A DNA stretch of 64,000 nucleotides from Juglans regia (Eukaryota > Streptophyta > Magnoliopsida > Fagales > Juglandaceae), in contig NC_049904.1 of the NCBI RefSeq assembly GCF_001411555.2, positions 34,161,534-34,225,533 of the forward strand, written 5' to 3'. Both the position numbers and the translations under genes were made by a program. This document shows, piece after piece, positions 48,467-61,560 of the stretch. Within the stretch, counting starts at the first letter, position 1; every line of letters starts with the position of its first letter. The notes under the pieces are model-generated. The model worked only from the letters and a program-made list of their open reading frames with translations, had not been told where the DNA came from and did no database searches.

Positions 48467-49252
48467 TAAGGCTATAACCCGAGCAACCCGTTCAACATTT
48501 GTGCCCGACCCGCACTTCTTGATGGTTGGACAGAATTGACCGGACCCGCATATTCTTGATTAGGTCAACCAGTGTTTTTTTTTCCCCTCGTCTTCAACCC
48601 TCATTTTCCTTCAAGCCATACTCCCGCTCGAGCCGCTCTGCACCGTCCAAGACCCATGTTGAGCATGTTGTTCTCTTCAAAACAAGAGTCCAAAAGAGGA
48701 CCAGCATAGCTACTGCAAGCCTAAAACGAAGAGGAGATGAACTAGAGAAGGAGAGTCTATTGCCATGTTTGTGTAGCAATCTTGGTTCTCTCACAGTCAC
48801 ACTCCCAACTCACAAAGCTCAACAACCTAGTCTCCATCGACAAAGTCCTCCACCTCACCATTGGTCCCGTCTTCTATAACTAGTCTTCCTCCCTCAACTT
48901 CACCTACGCGTTCCACAGCTACTACAAAATTAAGGAAGACTTCGAGACTCTATACGCATGTCGAAGCTCAAGGAGAGGCTAGCTTTAAAGAAGTTAAAGC
49001 TAGCTCTATGAAATCTCGTAGATAATACCTTCAACGACAGCTTTCACTATCCTGAAATAATTTTCGATATTTAGAGAAGGGTTAAAACAGATTTTGGAAG
49101 GGGCTTGGGTTTCATCTGTAGATTTTATAAGCAGGTTGTATGGGTCAAACCCAATCAAGAGTTAAACCCGTATTTTTCAGTTTGGTTCGGGTCGAGTCGG
49201 GTCAAGTAGGGTCTCGAACGGGCCGGGTCACTCGATTTTCTGCGCATGCCTA
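48467..49252. mobile_element. non-autonomous hAT-type element with perfect 8-bp TSD
   Basis: CTGACTGT flanks both sides exactly (48459-48466 and 49253-49260), the 8-bp duplication made by hAT transposases. Ends are TAAGGCTATAACCCG and CTGCGCATGCCTA, with CCCGACCCGCAC, CGGGTCGAGTCGGG and CGGGCCGGGTCA subterminal repeats. No transposase is encoded. The interior has an unrecognised 117-residue frame (48526-48879, with TRVQKRTSIATASLKRRGDE) and further protein-like text in another frame, so it may carry captured host sequence. Confidence 0.85.
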
Positions 49253-49260
49253 CTGACTGT

Positions 49261-51290
49261 GGTGGCACGTGTGGATCACGCACCACTCTAAGAAAAAAAA
49301 ACGGTGGTTGGATCTAAGAGATCTGAAGTCACTGATCTTAGTGGTGCTGCGCGTAACGCTAGCAAACACTCACTGATGTGGCGATGTGTGAGGCTCACGT
49401 GTAGTTTTTTTTAGCAGTTTTCTTCAACCTTTCGACATATCGATGGCTGGAAAGTTTACTGGCTTGACACGTGGTGGTCGTAGGAGGCAGGTATGCAATA
49501 GATCAATGCTTCTTGGTATTATGGACAGAAAACACTTAAATAACAGGAAAAAATAAAAAACAAAAAAAATAAAAATAAATAATAAAACAAAATATTATAA
49601 ATAATTCCGACATTTGAAAGGAGGGGAGAGGGTGGAACCAAATCCATAGTTATTGTTTTCTCTTGTCCATCTTCATTGGCTAATTTCATCGATTCTCACG
49701 TTAAGTATAAAATAATTAGATCCGATTTGGTTGTTAGAGAATCCAATGCAGATGTGACTCATGGGATATTGTGAAGTGCATGTCTAATGTTGAGTTAATA
49801 TGGCCACCTGACTCCTCACGTTACTATAATGTTTATAAACTTAAAAATGCAACCATTTTTTGGGTTTTTTTTATGGTAATTTGATGACGACGTGGACGTG
49901 TGAGAACGGAAGAAGACAAGCAACAACCATCCCTTTCGAGGGGGAAAAACAACACAAAATGTTCTGTTTTTTAACATGTTAATTTATTTCCCTTTCCTGA
50001 TTCTGGGATTAACCGGATAATTATGCAGATCTGATCTTTGGATAAACGACACTCACGCAGTTATTTTTAAATAGGTATAAGACTTGCTGCTGCACGTGCG
50101 TACAGACACTGTAGATTTCTTCGCCAAGGAACGGGGACAAAACACATTGCACAAAGGGTGCTATCCACGTGCCTTCCATGCATGATTAATGGGTTTTGGA
50201 AGAGTAAATAAAGGGAAAAAAAATCTTCAGCTTCACAAGTTGGGATGGGAGAAAACTGGGAAGACACAAGTACTTTCTAAAAAACTCTTGTTATTTGAAT
50301 AAAAAATGATTCTTTTATTTCATGAATATGATCCAATTATGGCGCTGATCATCTAGCCTTTAAGAACTTTCCAATAGTTATTAAGTACCACATAAGTATA
50401 CAGATAACATTTTGATTATGATGAAGACGAAGAGAAAATTACCAAAATATTAACTAACAAGAAAAGGGCTTCACATGTTGGCGTTTGAACCTTTTTACAG
50501 ATCTCACTGTTTAATTCCATGATATGAGGGGGCTGGAAAATGCTGGTACTTTGAAGCAAAACTATATATGAAAGTGTACGTAAAACAATCAACATTATTC
50601 GGATGAAGACAATGGAATTATGGAACCATCACGTTCGAGCTTCGCATGGAGTGTCCACCTTCTTCGAATTTAGTTTTTGTTCTTGCCATTAGAGACTGCA
50701 CTCAAGAGTTTTTGAGGCGGCCTCTTTCTTAACTTAATTTTTCGGTTTATTTTATTTTCCATATCGTCCGGTAACTTGAGGATGGAAAATGATATCCGTA
50801 GAAGACTTGGCGCAGGGATCATGCAGGAACTTCTACGTGAAAAATGAAACGATGCCTATTATTTTAGATCATAGCTCACGTGCTAAAAGAGTGTTATGAT
50901 CCTTGGTTCATCGATTATTGTTTTAGATCAACATGTATAAAATATTTAATTAAATAAGATAGAGTGTAGAATAAAGAGTTGGAATTTAAGATATTTATTC
51001 TGATATTATATAAAATTACTATTTCTTTCAAATATTTAAATTAAAAAAAATATATACATTTAATTATTTATATTATAATCTTAATAAATCCAACTCTATT
51101 CCGATTCAGAATTTCTGAGTTAAAAGAGTCGGAGCCCAACATCCTTTTAACGGGTGAGAGATATGATTCCTGATGGGCCCGATCTGTTTTTCTTTATTTT
51201 TATTCTTGATATTGTATTCATGGGCCGATGCTGAATATTTGTTCCTAATGTTGGCACGGATCTAAGCCGGTCAGGTCCAGCTGCCCACCT
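49261..51290. other. intergenic upstream of BUD31
   Basis: No gene recognised. A 66-codon minus-strand frame at 50067-50267 has no family resemblance. The right end should contain the BUD31 promoter; I see no clear TATA box. Confidence 0.5.
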
Positions 51291-51329
51291 CCACTGTACC
51301 ATATATGAGGGCGTCGCCTGCTAGAGCTT

Positions 51330-51557
51330 TATCAAGGTTTTGTTGCAGAAGTGAAAAACACAAACATTCGTATCACTGCTCGCTCTCTCGCCCGGAATTC
51401 GTCTCTCTCTCCCGGTATATGTATATTTATATATCTATATATTATTGTGCTTTAAAGTTTCTTACACCCTACGTCCAGCTAATTCTTGCAGTTTTGCAGC
51501 AGAGTTAAGCTTCTGAACCTCGAATCTCAAAATTTCTTACTGATTAAAGACTCGGAG
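51330..51557 (+). other. BUD31: probable 5' UTR exon of BUD31
   Basis: A CT-rich leader-like stretch ends at a good donor, GGAG|GTATGT (51557/51558). It would splice over a ~1.2 kb intron to the acceptor just before the BUD31 start codon (TTTGGCAG at about 52797). The exon start is a guess. Confidence 0.45.
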
Positions 51558-52804
51558 GTATGTTGAGTTTTGGCTTTTGGGTGTTCACTTTGTTTTCCAT
51601 TGTAAGAATCGTACTGCTGGGACTCTGAAGTTTTGAGCTCATTATGGTCTCTGTATTTTCTTCTGAATACCATTGAAAGCGGGATTTTAGGGGTATGGTT
51701 GGTGTGGGATTCATGTTTCAGGCAACGGGAATCAGAAAATTGGGTGTATTTTAAGAGATCGTGCAATTTCAAGAATTTTTTCTTAGTTTTGTTATATGAC
51801 TTTTAATCCTTAATGGGGAATTTCTCGTGTTTGTGTATGTGCGCGCACGCGCGCGTGTTAATTCTTTTACGTTGTGACTATGAAGGACATGCCTTTAATA
51901 TGGCTTTTGAGTTGTTGTATGTTTCGCTTCTGCGCCGAAGCAAAGCATAAGAACTATATGAAAAATCCTATTCTGGGTGTCTCTGGATTAGGGACTGATC
52001 TACTTCACAATATATGCTCCTACCGTGCCCATCTCCGTCCACAAAGGTGATAAATATTATATAGTATTTGATGGGGCTGAGATTGTCGTGTGAGGGTGAC
52101 TACGAGTTTTGAATGGTCAGGTAGCGCATCATGTGGTAGTAACAAGAGTGAGTGGTTGATACTTATTAAAAAAAAAACAAGAGTGAACGATTGATATTCT
52201 TTTGACTTTTGGGTTGAAGTATCAAGGCCTCGGGTGTTTGTCTTCCTAACAATATGCTTGGAAAATGTACATTAGATGGCAAAGTCTTAAATTCGATTAA
52301 AGTTCTATTTTACATCTACCAACTTTGATTATGAAATGCTCTGAGGATAGTTAAGGAAATTTGGTGGTGGTCATTGGACAAGGGCTTTATCTGCTTCATG
52401 TCATAGAAATTTAGTATGCTGTAATACATTGTATTTTGGACACCCTCTTGTTGTGCTTGCTGCACGTAGATGTAGTAAACTAGTAATGCTACTTGAGTAC
52501 ATTTATCCTTGAGTATGATTTTAAAACATTGTATAATAATATAGAAAATACTAGACCTATTTTGTGTGGAGATGAAGCATTGCCCATTATTGGGTTTGAG
52601 TTTGTGTTGGACATTCAAACATATGCTCATGCTTGTGTATATAAACAATTTTATAGTATTGCATTCTTGTTGGATATATTTTACATTATTCCTTGTGAAT
52701 TCATGTTAAAATGGTAGATGTATTTAAGGAATTAGTGGGGGAAGGTCGGGCAGTTTGTATCAATTTAGGTATTAAACGTGGTCCGCACTTTGGCAGGTAG
52801 AAGA

Positions 52805-53794
52805 ATGCCAAAGGTGAAAACAAACCGTGTTAAATACCCAGAGGGCTGGGAATTAATTGAGCCAACTCTTCGCGAACTGCAAGCAAAGATGAGAGAAGGT
52901 TGGCGTCTTCCCATCTAGTGCATAGTTGGCACAGCTTTTATTTTATTTTATTCATTCTCACATAGTTCACTGAACACAGTGAAACTAACAGTCATTATTC
53001 TTTGATCAGCTGAGAATGATCCACATGATGGTAAGAGAAAATGTGAAACATTATGGCCTATTTTTAAAATAGCACACCAGAAGAGTCGCTACATTTTTGA
53101 CCTTTACCACCGGAGGAAGGAAATATCCAAGGAATTGTACGAGTTCTGTTTGGATCAAGGCTATGCTGACCAGGCTCTAATTGCGAAATGGAAAAAGGCT
53201 TGTCTCTAATTCTCTAATTCTCAAGCTGTAGTTCATAAACACGTAATTCACATAGTAGAAGAGTATAAGCATGAACTTGATTTCGGGAAAAAAACACCTG
53301 CAAGATGTTCAAAATCATATTATAAATCCTGATGTTAGCATCATCATCATCATCATCAGGATTTACTTATCAAATAAATAAATAAATCCTGATGTTAGCG
53401 ATTGGTGTATAAGGAAAAAATACGTGATTCATTCAAATTAGTGTCATAATTGGGGAAATATTTAACATGAAATGTCACTGTATACAACTTCTTTGGAAAA
53501 CCAAGGAATATGCCATGAAAGCATGAATATTTTCCTGTCTATTTATCTATGGAACTATTATAAATGATATCATTGGTTCCTCGCAAGTTTCTACATCAAT
53601 TTCCCTATTTGAAGTTCAGAATTCTGTTTAAATTGCAGCCAGGTTATGAACGTCTCTGCTGCTTGAGGTGCATTCAACCACGGGATCACAATTTTGCTAC
53701 CACTTGTGTGTGCCGGGTGCCACAGCATCTGAGAGAGGAGAAGGTTATTGAGTGTGTCCATTGTGGTTGTAAGGGCTGTGCAAGTGGGGATTGA
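52805..53794 (+). CDS. BUD31: BUD31/G10 homologue, spliceosome-associated protein
   Basis: Small nuclear protein of the activated spliceosome, highly conserved in eukaryotes. Coding exons are 52805-52898, 53010-53197 and 53639-53794, giving 145 aa, the usual plant length. It starts [16 protein letters not shown] and ends [33 protein letters not shown] and the C-terminal cysteine clusters ([17 protein letters not shown]), which bind zinc in the family, are intact. Frame is kept only if the second coding intron starts with GC (AAG|GCTTGT at 53197/53198) and ends TTGCAG; the nearest GT would shift the frame. A noncoding first exon is likely at about 51330-51557. Confidence 0.95.
53325..53397. 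repeat. direct repeat with CAT array in BUD31 intron
   Basis: AAATCCTGATGTTAGC occurs at 53325 and about 53384, separated by a (CAT)6 run and a reversed ATCAGGATTT, so the block contains both direct and inverted copies of ATCCTGATG. Confidence 0.7.
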
Positions 53795-55320
53795 TTCTGC
53801 TGGTCTTCCAAGAATGACAAGATTCCCGGTTTCGGCAATGTGTAAAGTCTCTTCTTGGTAATCATTCTAAAGCTGGCCCTAGGTAACTGGTGGCAGAGTT
53901 TCTGTATTTGTTTTGAGAATTAACCAAAACATAGCTTGAGAGTTAAAGAGCATGAATCGAAAATCTTTCTTAAAGTTTTGAGTTGCATCGAGTACGATGT
54001 TTCCCACCATCGATGGTTAGATGCTGCTTATTGTGCTCAAGTTTTAAATTTGTTATAAAGTACTATGAAACCTTAATGTTTGCTATAGTCTGTTGCGGTC
54101 GACTAGTTAAATTTGTTCTTTAGATATTATCAGTTAGGATGGGTGAGGTGACAGCCATCTCTTTGTGAGTTTGTATGTGACATTTGAGCTGTGATGATTA
54201 CCATAACTTTATCGTGTTAATTTAACAGTTTTTTACGTGGAAAATAGTACTTTCTATAAGTAAAAATAAAGGAGCATGTATTATTGAGTGGAGCGCATTT
54301 TAGATAGACAATTATTACCAATCAATGTCCAATTGCCATTGTTATTGGTGGAAGTAACACCAGTGATTGCCACTACTACAAGTTCTATAAACATCCAAAT
54401 TAAGGTATAGTTTTACTGAAAGACAAAATATAAGTGGGAAAGTTAGGGTATCGACTTCTTAGAGTAATGTTAGGTACAAACTTCAAATAGAAATATAAGT
54501 TTTTTTTATTTCAGCATTATTAGTTGTTTGACTTATTCATCCATCTTAATTCTTATTGTACATTAATTATCATCTCTAATCACACTCGTTTGTGTAGCGC
54601 ATTTTAAGTGTCTTTTTATTTTGAATAATGTTAAATATTTATATAGAGGACCAACATATTTGAATATTTATTTTCTAGGTGGGTATAATTCCTTTCTTAC
54701 AGTTGAAGGCATATTGCTTGATGCTTTTGGTCTAAGTTGGAATTATGAAGAAGATGAGGTTGGATTTTATAGGGGACCCTTTATTATTTTTAGTAGCTAA
54801 ATAGTTTTGAGTGCTCAATCCTATTCATTGTCTGTCCCATTAAAATTGAGAAAGTGATCTGTATCGTGTCGCCTTATTTTTGACATGGAATGTTTCAATT
54901 TCTTGTCGTTTTATTTTCTTTTATGGGTTGAATTCCCTTGATATTGATGTTCATGTGGGTTTTCGTTCTTCAATGTATGTGAGATATCTTTAACTATGGA
55001 TCTGGTTTAATTCTTTAGGATGACGTTAATCATTGCGTGCGGTGCGACTGCTAATCATACCAACACCCAACTATTATATAAGTACTTGATAAAATATTTT
55101 AATTAAATATTTTTTGGTTAAAAAAAAAGAAATTTGAACGCGTTTAAATTAAAAAAAGAAATAAAGAAATTTTATTTACAGTCATGAATAGAAAATTGCG
55201 TGTGCAATTTCATTGCTAAAAGAAAAAAAATATCATTTTAAAAAATATATTATTATAATTTTAAATTTTTTTAAATATAATTGTATAAACTTATATAAAC
55301 ACTATTCGTTTGAGAAGTCT
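53795..55320. other. intergenic downstream of BUD31
   Basis: Contains the BUD31 3' UTR at its left edge. The rest is AT-rich with no recognised gene or element. Confidence 0.5.
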
Positions 55321-55325
55321 ATATA

Positions 55326-55990
55326 GACTAAGGAGTCGTTTGCATTCAAAATTCACATCAATTCATCTCAACTTATTTGATTTCATCATTATAATTTTTT
55401 TAAATTTTCACACAAAATTTAGAGCATTAGCATTGGCTTCATCAAAAGCCTAGCCAAATGTAAAATTTGATGAATTTCATTAAAATATAGCTGCATTGGA
55501 TTAATCAAATAGATAAATGTGAAACTTTGAACTACAATAAATGTATAGGTTTCTTCAAATTTGAAGGTTAACTATTCATTCATCAAATCTATTTTTTATT
55601 CACTTTTAATCTCTAAATGTCTTTTTTATTCATGTTTAATCTCCAACCATCTTGTAATAATAATATAATAATCAAATTAAATTATTAATCAACATATGAT
55701 TAGTGTAATTATAAAATATGGAAAAAAAATAATATTATATTATTATTTTGATGAATTCAATGACTAATTCAATGTGTAGTTATAGCTAGGAAAGTTTTGA
55801 ATTTATAGAAATCATGTACTTTTCATCAAACTTTAGAGATAACTTTGATGAAGCCAAAACCAATGCTCTAATAAATAATTCATCTTTTTTAAATTCTAAA
55901 ATAATTTTTTTAAATTTCTACATCAAATATAATAAATAATTCAACTTCTATTTTATTATTAACAAATCATTTCAACCCAAAACTCAAACC
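55326..55990. repeat. nested MITEs
   Basis: An outer copy of the common MITE (TCGTTTGCATTCAAAATTCACATC ends, ACAAAAT...ATAAATAATTC core) is split at its centre by an inner 437-bp element, 55432-55868. The inner one starts GAGCATTAGCATTGGCTTC, ends GAAGCCAAAACCAATGCTC, and is flanked by TTA and TAA. The inner inverted repeats match at about 22 of 25 positions, fitting a Tourist/PIF-Harbinger-type MITE. Confidence 0.75.
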
Positions 55991-56098
55991 ACTCCTAACT
56001 ATAAAAAGTATTACTTTTTTTTTTTTTTTGAAATTTTCAAAAGCTCCGGCCACTGTCTCAAGTTCTCAACATACCGTCTCTCAAATTCTCAAATCTAA

Positions 56099-56668
56099 GA
56101 GCATTCTCATTGGATTAGCTAAAAGCTAAATCCAATGAGAATTTAGCTATTAGGTGGATAAATTGCTCACATTGAATTAGCTATATTCCAAATATTTAGA
56201 ATATAGCTACAGTAATATCTAAACTAATTTCTAAATTTGGAAGACACTATTCATTCGTCAAATCATTTTTATATTATTTCTTTCTCTTTCCTTTTAATAT
56301 TAATTATTTCTCTCTCCATTTTAAATGACAATTGAAAAAATATAATTAGAATACAATTACAAATTAATATATAATATTATAAATAGTAAAATATGAAAAA
56401 ATAAAATAAATTCATAATTAAAAAAATTAAAAAATTTTTAAAATTATTAATTACTCATTACTATATAATGAATAAATAGATAATTCAATTTGGAGATTTG
56501 ATGTGAATAGTCAAAATTAAATTCATCTTATATTATTTTATTGTCATATAATGAAAAAATGGCTATTCCAATATAGAGATTTATATAAATGGAATAGATA
56601 AAAGTTAAATTCATCTTACATTCATAAAAAATGTACTTTAATTTAGCTATTCTAACGAGAGTGCTCTA
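56099..56668. repeat. GAGCATT-ended MITE, second subfamily
   Basis: Starts AGAGCATTCTCATTGGATT and ends CTAACGAGAGTGCTCT, with TTTAGCTATT motifs inside both ends. It resembles the inner element at 55432-55868 in design but differs in sequence. It is AT-rich and non-coding. Confidence 0.65.
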
Positions 56669-57418
56669 ATCAAGCTAAGAGCCTCAGCCATTTGAGCTTT
56701 GCTATACAACCTCCACCACACTCCACACTCCACACTTTTTTAAATTTTTTAAATTTTTAATATTTTTTTTAAAATTTTTTTTTGAATTTATTCTTTTTAA
56801 ATTATTTTAAATTTTTTATTCATTATTTATATAATAAATATTTAATAAAAGAAAAAAAAATTAAAATTAAAAATAATGTTAAGTGTGGAGGTTGTATGAA
56901 TAGATAGTAAAATATGAAAAAATAAAATAAATTCATAATTAAAAAAATTAAAAAATTTTTAAAATTATTAATTACTCATTACTATATAATGAATAAATAG
57001 ATAATTCAATTTGGAAATTTGATGTGAATAGTCAAAATTAAATTCATCTTATATTATTTTATTGTCATATAATGAAAAAATGGCTATTCCAATGTAGAGA
57101 TTTATATAAATGGAATAGCTAAAAGTTAAATTCATCTTACATTCATAAAAAATGTATTTTAATTTAGCTATTCTAACGAGAGTGCTCTAATCAAGCTAAG
57201 AGCCTCAGCCATTTGAGCTTTGCTATACAACCTCCACCACACTCCACACTCCATACTTTTTTAAATTTTTTAAATTTTTAATATTTTTTTTTAAATTTTT
57301 TTTTGAATTTATTTTTTTTAAATTATTTATTCATTATTTATATAATAAATATTTAATAAAAGAAAAAAAATAAAATTAAAAATAATGTTAAGTGTGAAGA
57401 TTGTATGAATAGTAAGAG
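56383..57418. repeat. ~0.5-kb direct tandem duplication
   Basis: 56383-56903 is repeated at 56904-57418 with high similarity, offset 521 bp. Both units start ATAGTAAAATATGAAAAAAT and contain the right part of the GAGCATT MITE. Each then has the CCTCCACCACACTCCACAC-ended element and ends near TTGTATGAATAG. Small differences (AATATAGAG/AATGTAGAG, indels in A/T runs) separate them. Confidence 0.85.
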
Positions 57419-58640
57419 GTTGAGTAGATTTTTTGCAACCATTTTGCCAAGAAACGGAAAAAGAGAACAAAAACTGAACTACTGAAGTCTGTTTTTCAGG
57501 GCTTTAACAAGTACATCGTAATTCACAAAAAGCATTTATGACAACGTCTTTCAATGTCCTTTATAAATGAGGCACTGAAAACCACGCTGAAGCCTCGAGT
57601 TTAAATTATAGATTGAAATAAAAAAAAATAGGATCGTCCAAAATATATATATTCGTCGTTCCATAGAATGAGAAAAATTCTTTAAAATTTAGTATTATAA
57701 ATATTTTTATAACCTTAAGATATATAAATAATTTCGAGAATCTTAAAATTAATTAATACTATAAATTTTTATATATTAAATCCATCTTTCCATAAATAAA
57801 TATTAAAAATATAAAGACGCAACACAGTAAAAAACTTTAATCTATTAAATGAGACATTAGCGTCTAAAGCTTCATTTATTTTTATAAATAAGATAAAATA
57901 AGTTAAGATAAAAATTAGAAATTAAATAAATGTTAAAATATATATTTTTAATATTATTTTTATTTTAAATTTTAAAAAATTAAATTGTTTATTTTATTTT
58001 ATATAAAAATTAAAAAAAAATTATAATAATTAGATCAAATAAGATAAAAAATTATATAAAAATGAAAAAGCGCTAAATGATTTCTGCATGTACCACTACC
58101 ACCCCATCTACTGAGTTCCAGGCACAATGTGGGACACCGAAATTTATATCAAAATTTTATATACCCCATACGGTTAATATTATGAAATTTTGGTGGTATT
58201 TGGGATTCTAGGATCTATCTAAGTTGTTTATTTAATTGGACAAATAATCCTTTATATAATGAATTAATCAGAAAAGATTAATCCTTTAATATTTTGTTAT
58301 CTATCAATATCAATATAAAAAATACATGGTAATTTCTTAACTAGATACTTTTTTTTATTTGAAAAAAAGGGAAACATATCCTCGGTTTCGTTTGGAATTT
58401 AGATTGAACTAAGATCAACTCAGGTCATTTAAATTTTAAGTTGAGTTTAACATTCAAACACTTAACTTTCAAATCACTAAACTCATCTTAACTCACGACC
58501 TCTTTACACGTGAGACCCACAACTATTTTCAACTCAACTCATCTTTATACGCAGAACCCACAACATTCTTTAACTTCTCATTAATGCATATAAACTCATA
58601 TTAACATCCAAATATATAAAAATTCATCTTAAATAGATGA
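57419..58640. other. AT-rich intergenic with MITE debris
   Basis: No gene. 57880-58070 is a strongly diverged MITE and 58385-58640 is the second copy of the family seen at 640-905. Confidence 0.5.
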
Positions 58641-59156
58641 GTATTGCTACAGACCGGCCACTGTAGTTGTGCACACATTGCACACACTACGTGGTTGCAT
58701 CTGGTCTTTTGTTTTGTTTTTTAACCAAAACGTGTGTTATTTTGATTCAATTTGAAAATCGGTTTCCTCTTTTCATCCTCATTTGAATTCATCCCGCAAA
58801 AACACCCTCATTCCTCGACACCAACCCGCTTCAGCTTCCTCAACCCACCACCTCTCGGCGACTTCGTATCTCTCGTCACCGCCATCAAGCGGCGCTCCTC
58901 GGTTTGGCCAGTCCCACCAACTTGTTGAACGGAGTAAACTAGACTTGAATCTCGCGAAACCCACACTTCTTCCTCACCACAAACCAGTGTTGGCTTCCTC
59001 TTCCCAACGCCACCTCGCAATGGCATCTCTCTGTTCAATGCCACCTCGCAATGTTCCTAAGTCTGCCTAGCGCCACCATTCCCTGCGAGCTGATTGAACG
59101 GACCAAAAATCACATCTCCAACAACTTTGTTTCGCCAAACCAGGTTCGTAGGTAAA
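58641..59156 (+). other. leader-like GC-richer segment, possible transposon or gene 5' part
   Basis: After GAGTATTGCTACAGA the sequence becomes GC-richer and carries an open frame (58783-59070, 95 codons) rich in Ser, Pro and His without family resemblance. It ends near a possible donor, CCAG|GTTCGT. It may be the 5' part of the fragment cluster that follows; function unknown. Confidence 0.3.
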
Positions 59157-59889
59157 TATTGTACCATTTTCCTGTCCATACTATTATGTTCTTCATGTGT
59201 ACATCGATATGTGGTTTTTGTGTTTTCTAAAATGGGAATTGTGGCTTAGGGCATAGAGAAAAACACTGTTTTTTCCAAAAAAAGGGGTCTTTAAATTATT
59301 ATTTTTTGTTAATACAACCTGGGTTTTGAAGACATGAATGGAACTACATAGTGGATTAAATAGTTTTGAAGTTGTTTAGTTTCAGTGGCCTACTCATTCT
59401 GCTCTTATACGTGCGTATTGCCCTTATTGAGGCACATTTTCTAGTAAGATGTTGGACATAAATTCTTTTGATGTTTTTATTTTTAGAAACACCTACATTT
59501 AGATCTGGTGCATGTTGCACCTATCATGGCATATGGAAGATCATGAAATGATTTTGCAGACAAGAGACAATTGGAATGTACTTGAAGGCTAAAAAATACC
59601 TAGGAATAGATCACTAGCTAATCCGTGAATGGAAATTAATTTTGAAGAATATTAATATTGCTATGTAAATTCGTTCAAACATGATCAAAATGCTTGAAGC
59701 TTAAGGAAATGGTTCCATTGATAAGGATTTTAATGAACCATTGTTAATAAAAGGGTAAGTTTAGCACACGCATGGTTTTGTATGGATGGTATAGTTGTTA
59801 CTTCATGATGAGTTTGCTATTGTTTGTTGACACTTAGCTGATTTTCCCCTAACTATGGTGTGTTTTTGTCTTTGATCAAGTGCATACTG

Positions 59890-60002
59890 ATTCTAATTGG
59901 AGTAATTTATTGTTCAAGGAGGCAACAAAAGTAATCAATCTTATTGACTTTGGAGCAGCTTAGGATTACCCTAAATGTTTTGTTGATGACTACCTAAGAA
60001 TG
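59890..60002 (+). pseudogene. COQ8/ABC1-type kinase exon fragment
   Basis: The frame reads [16 protein letters not shown], then LIDFGAA, a stop (TAG 59961-59963), and DYPKCFVDDYLRM before a donor-like ATG|GTGAGT. This is the metal-binding DFG-type segment of the ABC1/ADCK (COQ8) family, whose members support ubiquinone biosynthesis in mitochondria. The stop replaces the expected Arg. I find no flanking exons of the kinase, so it is an isolated dead fragment. Confidence 0.75.
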
Positions 60003-60703
60003 GTGAGTTTTTCTTTTCTACATTTAGCTGGAACACTTCCAAGTAGCAATAATATAGTGTTTTATTATATACTTACAAAGTGGAATTCTCCTTAGTAGCT
60101 TGGACATGACTTATATGTAATGATAGTATCTAATGGGTTAATGCAGGTCTAAGAGCATGAGCTCATTTATTTGATTTCTAGCTTGTGCAGTTTTAAACAG
60201 TAACTGTACGTATGTTACTTCTAGTTCAATTGTTTTAGATTTAATTAATGCAATTAACATAGAGTATACAAATGATTAGTTTTCTTCTCCTGCTTAAAAA
60301 TGTATGACAGGCAAGGAATGACTCTATTTGATGGTTGCAGAAGCTTGATAAAGGATGAATGGTTGCCATAAGGACGTGGGTGCAAACAATGGGCAGTTAA
60401 GCTCCCCCAGGTAGTACTAGAATGCGGACTAGCTCTATTGTATGGTCTTATGGGAAGCATAATGTCACTAGCCCCTTGGTTGTGATCATGCAGCAACCTC
60501 TCTAGAGAGTGTTGAGTCTTTTGGGTTTAGGAATTTTGCTCACCTTCCTTGTTATAGAATTAGTTCTTAAGTCATCTCTATATGTTATTAAGAGTAAGTT
60601 TTTTTTTCCTTTTTTTTAAAATGGTTTTCAATTTCAAAAAATTGGTGGGGTTGGTTTGTACTTTGTAATGGACAGTGGCGATGTATCTTTGTTGTAAGAT
60701 TCA

Positions 60704-61560
60704 TCATTGTGGCTTATGGTCATTACAGTACAAACAATAAACATTTACTTTTGTTGTAAGATTCAGCATTTCCCTCACCAATTTGAAACCCATGGGAACA
60801 CTCATTTTGTCTACAGCCTTTGATGCGAGCAACAATCTTACTTTTGCATCTTTCAAGTAGCATTGAATAGTCTCAAATATTATTGGATTATCATCTCTGT
60901 TATACAAGATGGCCGAAGAGTAAGTAAAGTAATTAATGGCAGATTGAACAAATGAATGCTCTGCATCAACAGGAAAACATGAATACTTGCTTGGACGCAT
61001 TTTTGGCATATCTTTTGCAGTCTTTGGTGGCCTAATTTACTTTGTAAGACCATATTCCAACAATAGAAAGATAGCAGGGGAAAAAACAGAAACAACGCAT
61101 AAGAACCCTTACACAGGTTGATTTAGCAACAAAAAATTTACATGGTTTTCATAATAACATGGTGTTAATCCATGAGCCATCCATATGCACAACACAATTT
61201 ACAAGCTATTTCCATTCATGAGCTACCCATCTAATCCATACAATTTACAAGTTGTTTCCATTCATGAACTACCCAATTAATCCATACAATGTGTTTTTTA
61301 CATGGAATTTATCCGAACCAAGCTAACACTATTATAAATGTCACAACCCAGTACAAACATAATAATTTTTACTTTTCATTTTTCAGATTCTTTACTATCT
61401 CTCTCACTTTATCTTCCCTTTTCTGAACATCATACTCGCGCTGTAGTACATCATCCCACGTCTTCGAAGTCTTGTTCTATCTTATACGAAAATTCTCCTC
61501 TAGCAGATTAAGTATATCAGCATAGCAGATTAAGTATATCACCACATACGAAGAATTCTC
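60704..61560 (-). pseudogene. unrecognised minus-strand gene-like fragments
   Basis: A 101-codon frame at 60704-61009 reads SKYSCFPVDAEHSFVQSAINY and KAVDKMSVPMGFKLV, protein-like in composition. Further up on the same strand, about 61380-61480 reads KTSKTWDDVLQREYDVQKR and EIVKNLKNEK before a stop, a likely coiled-coil tail. I do not recognise either and cannot show that they belong to one gene. Confidence 0.3.
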
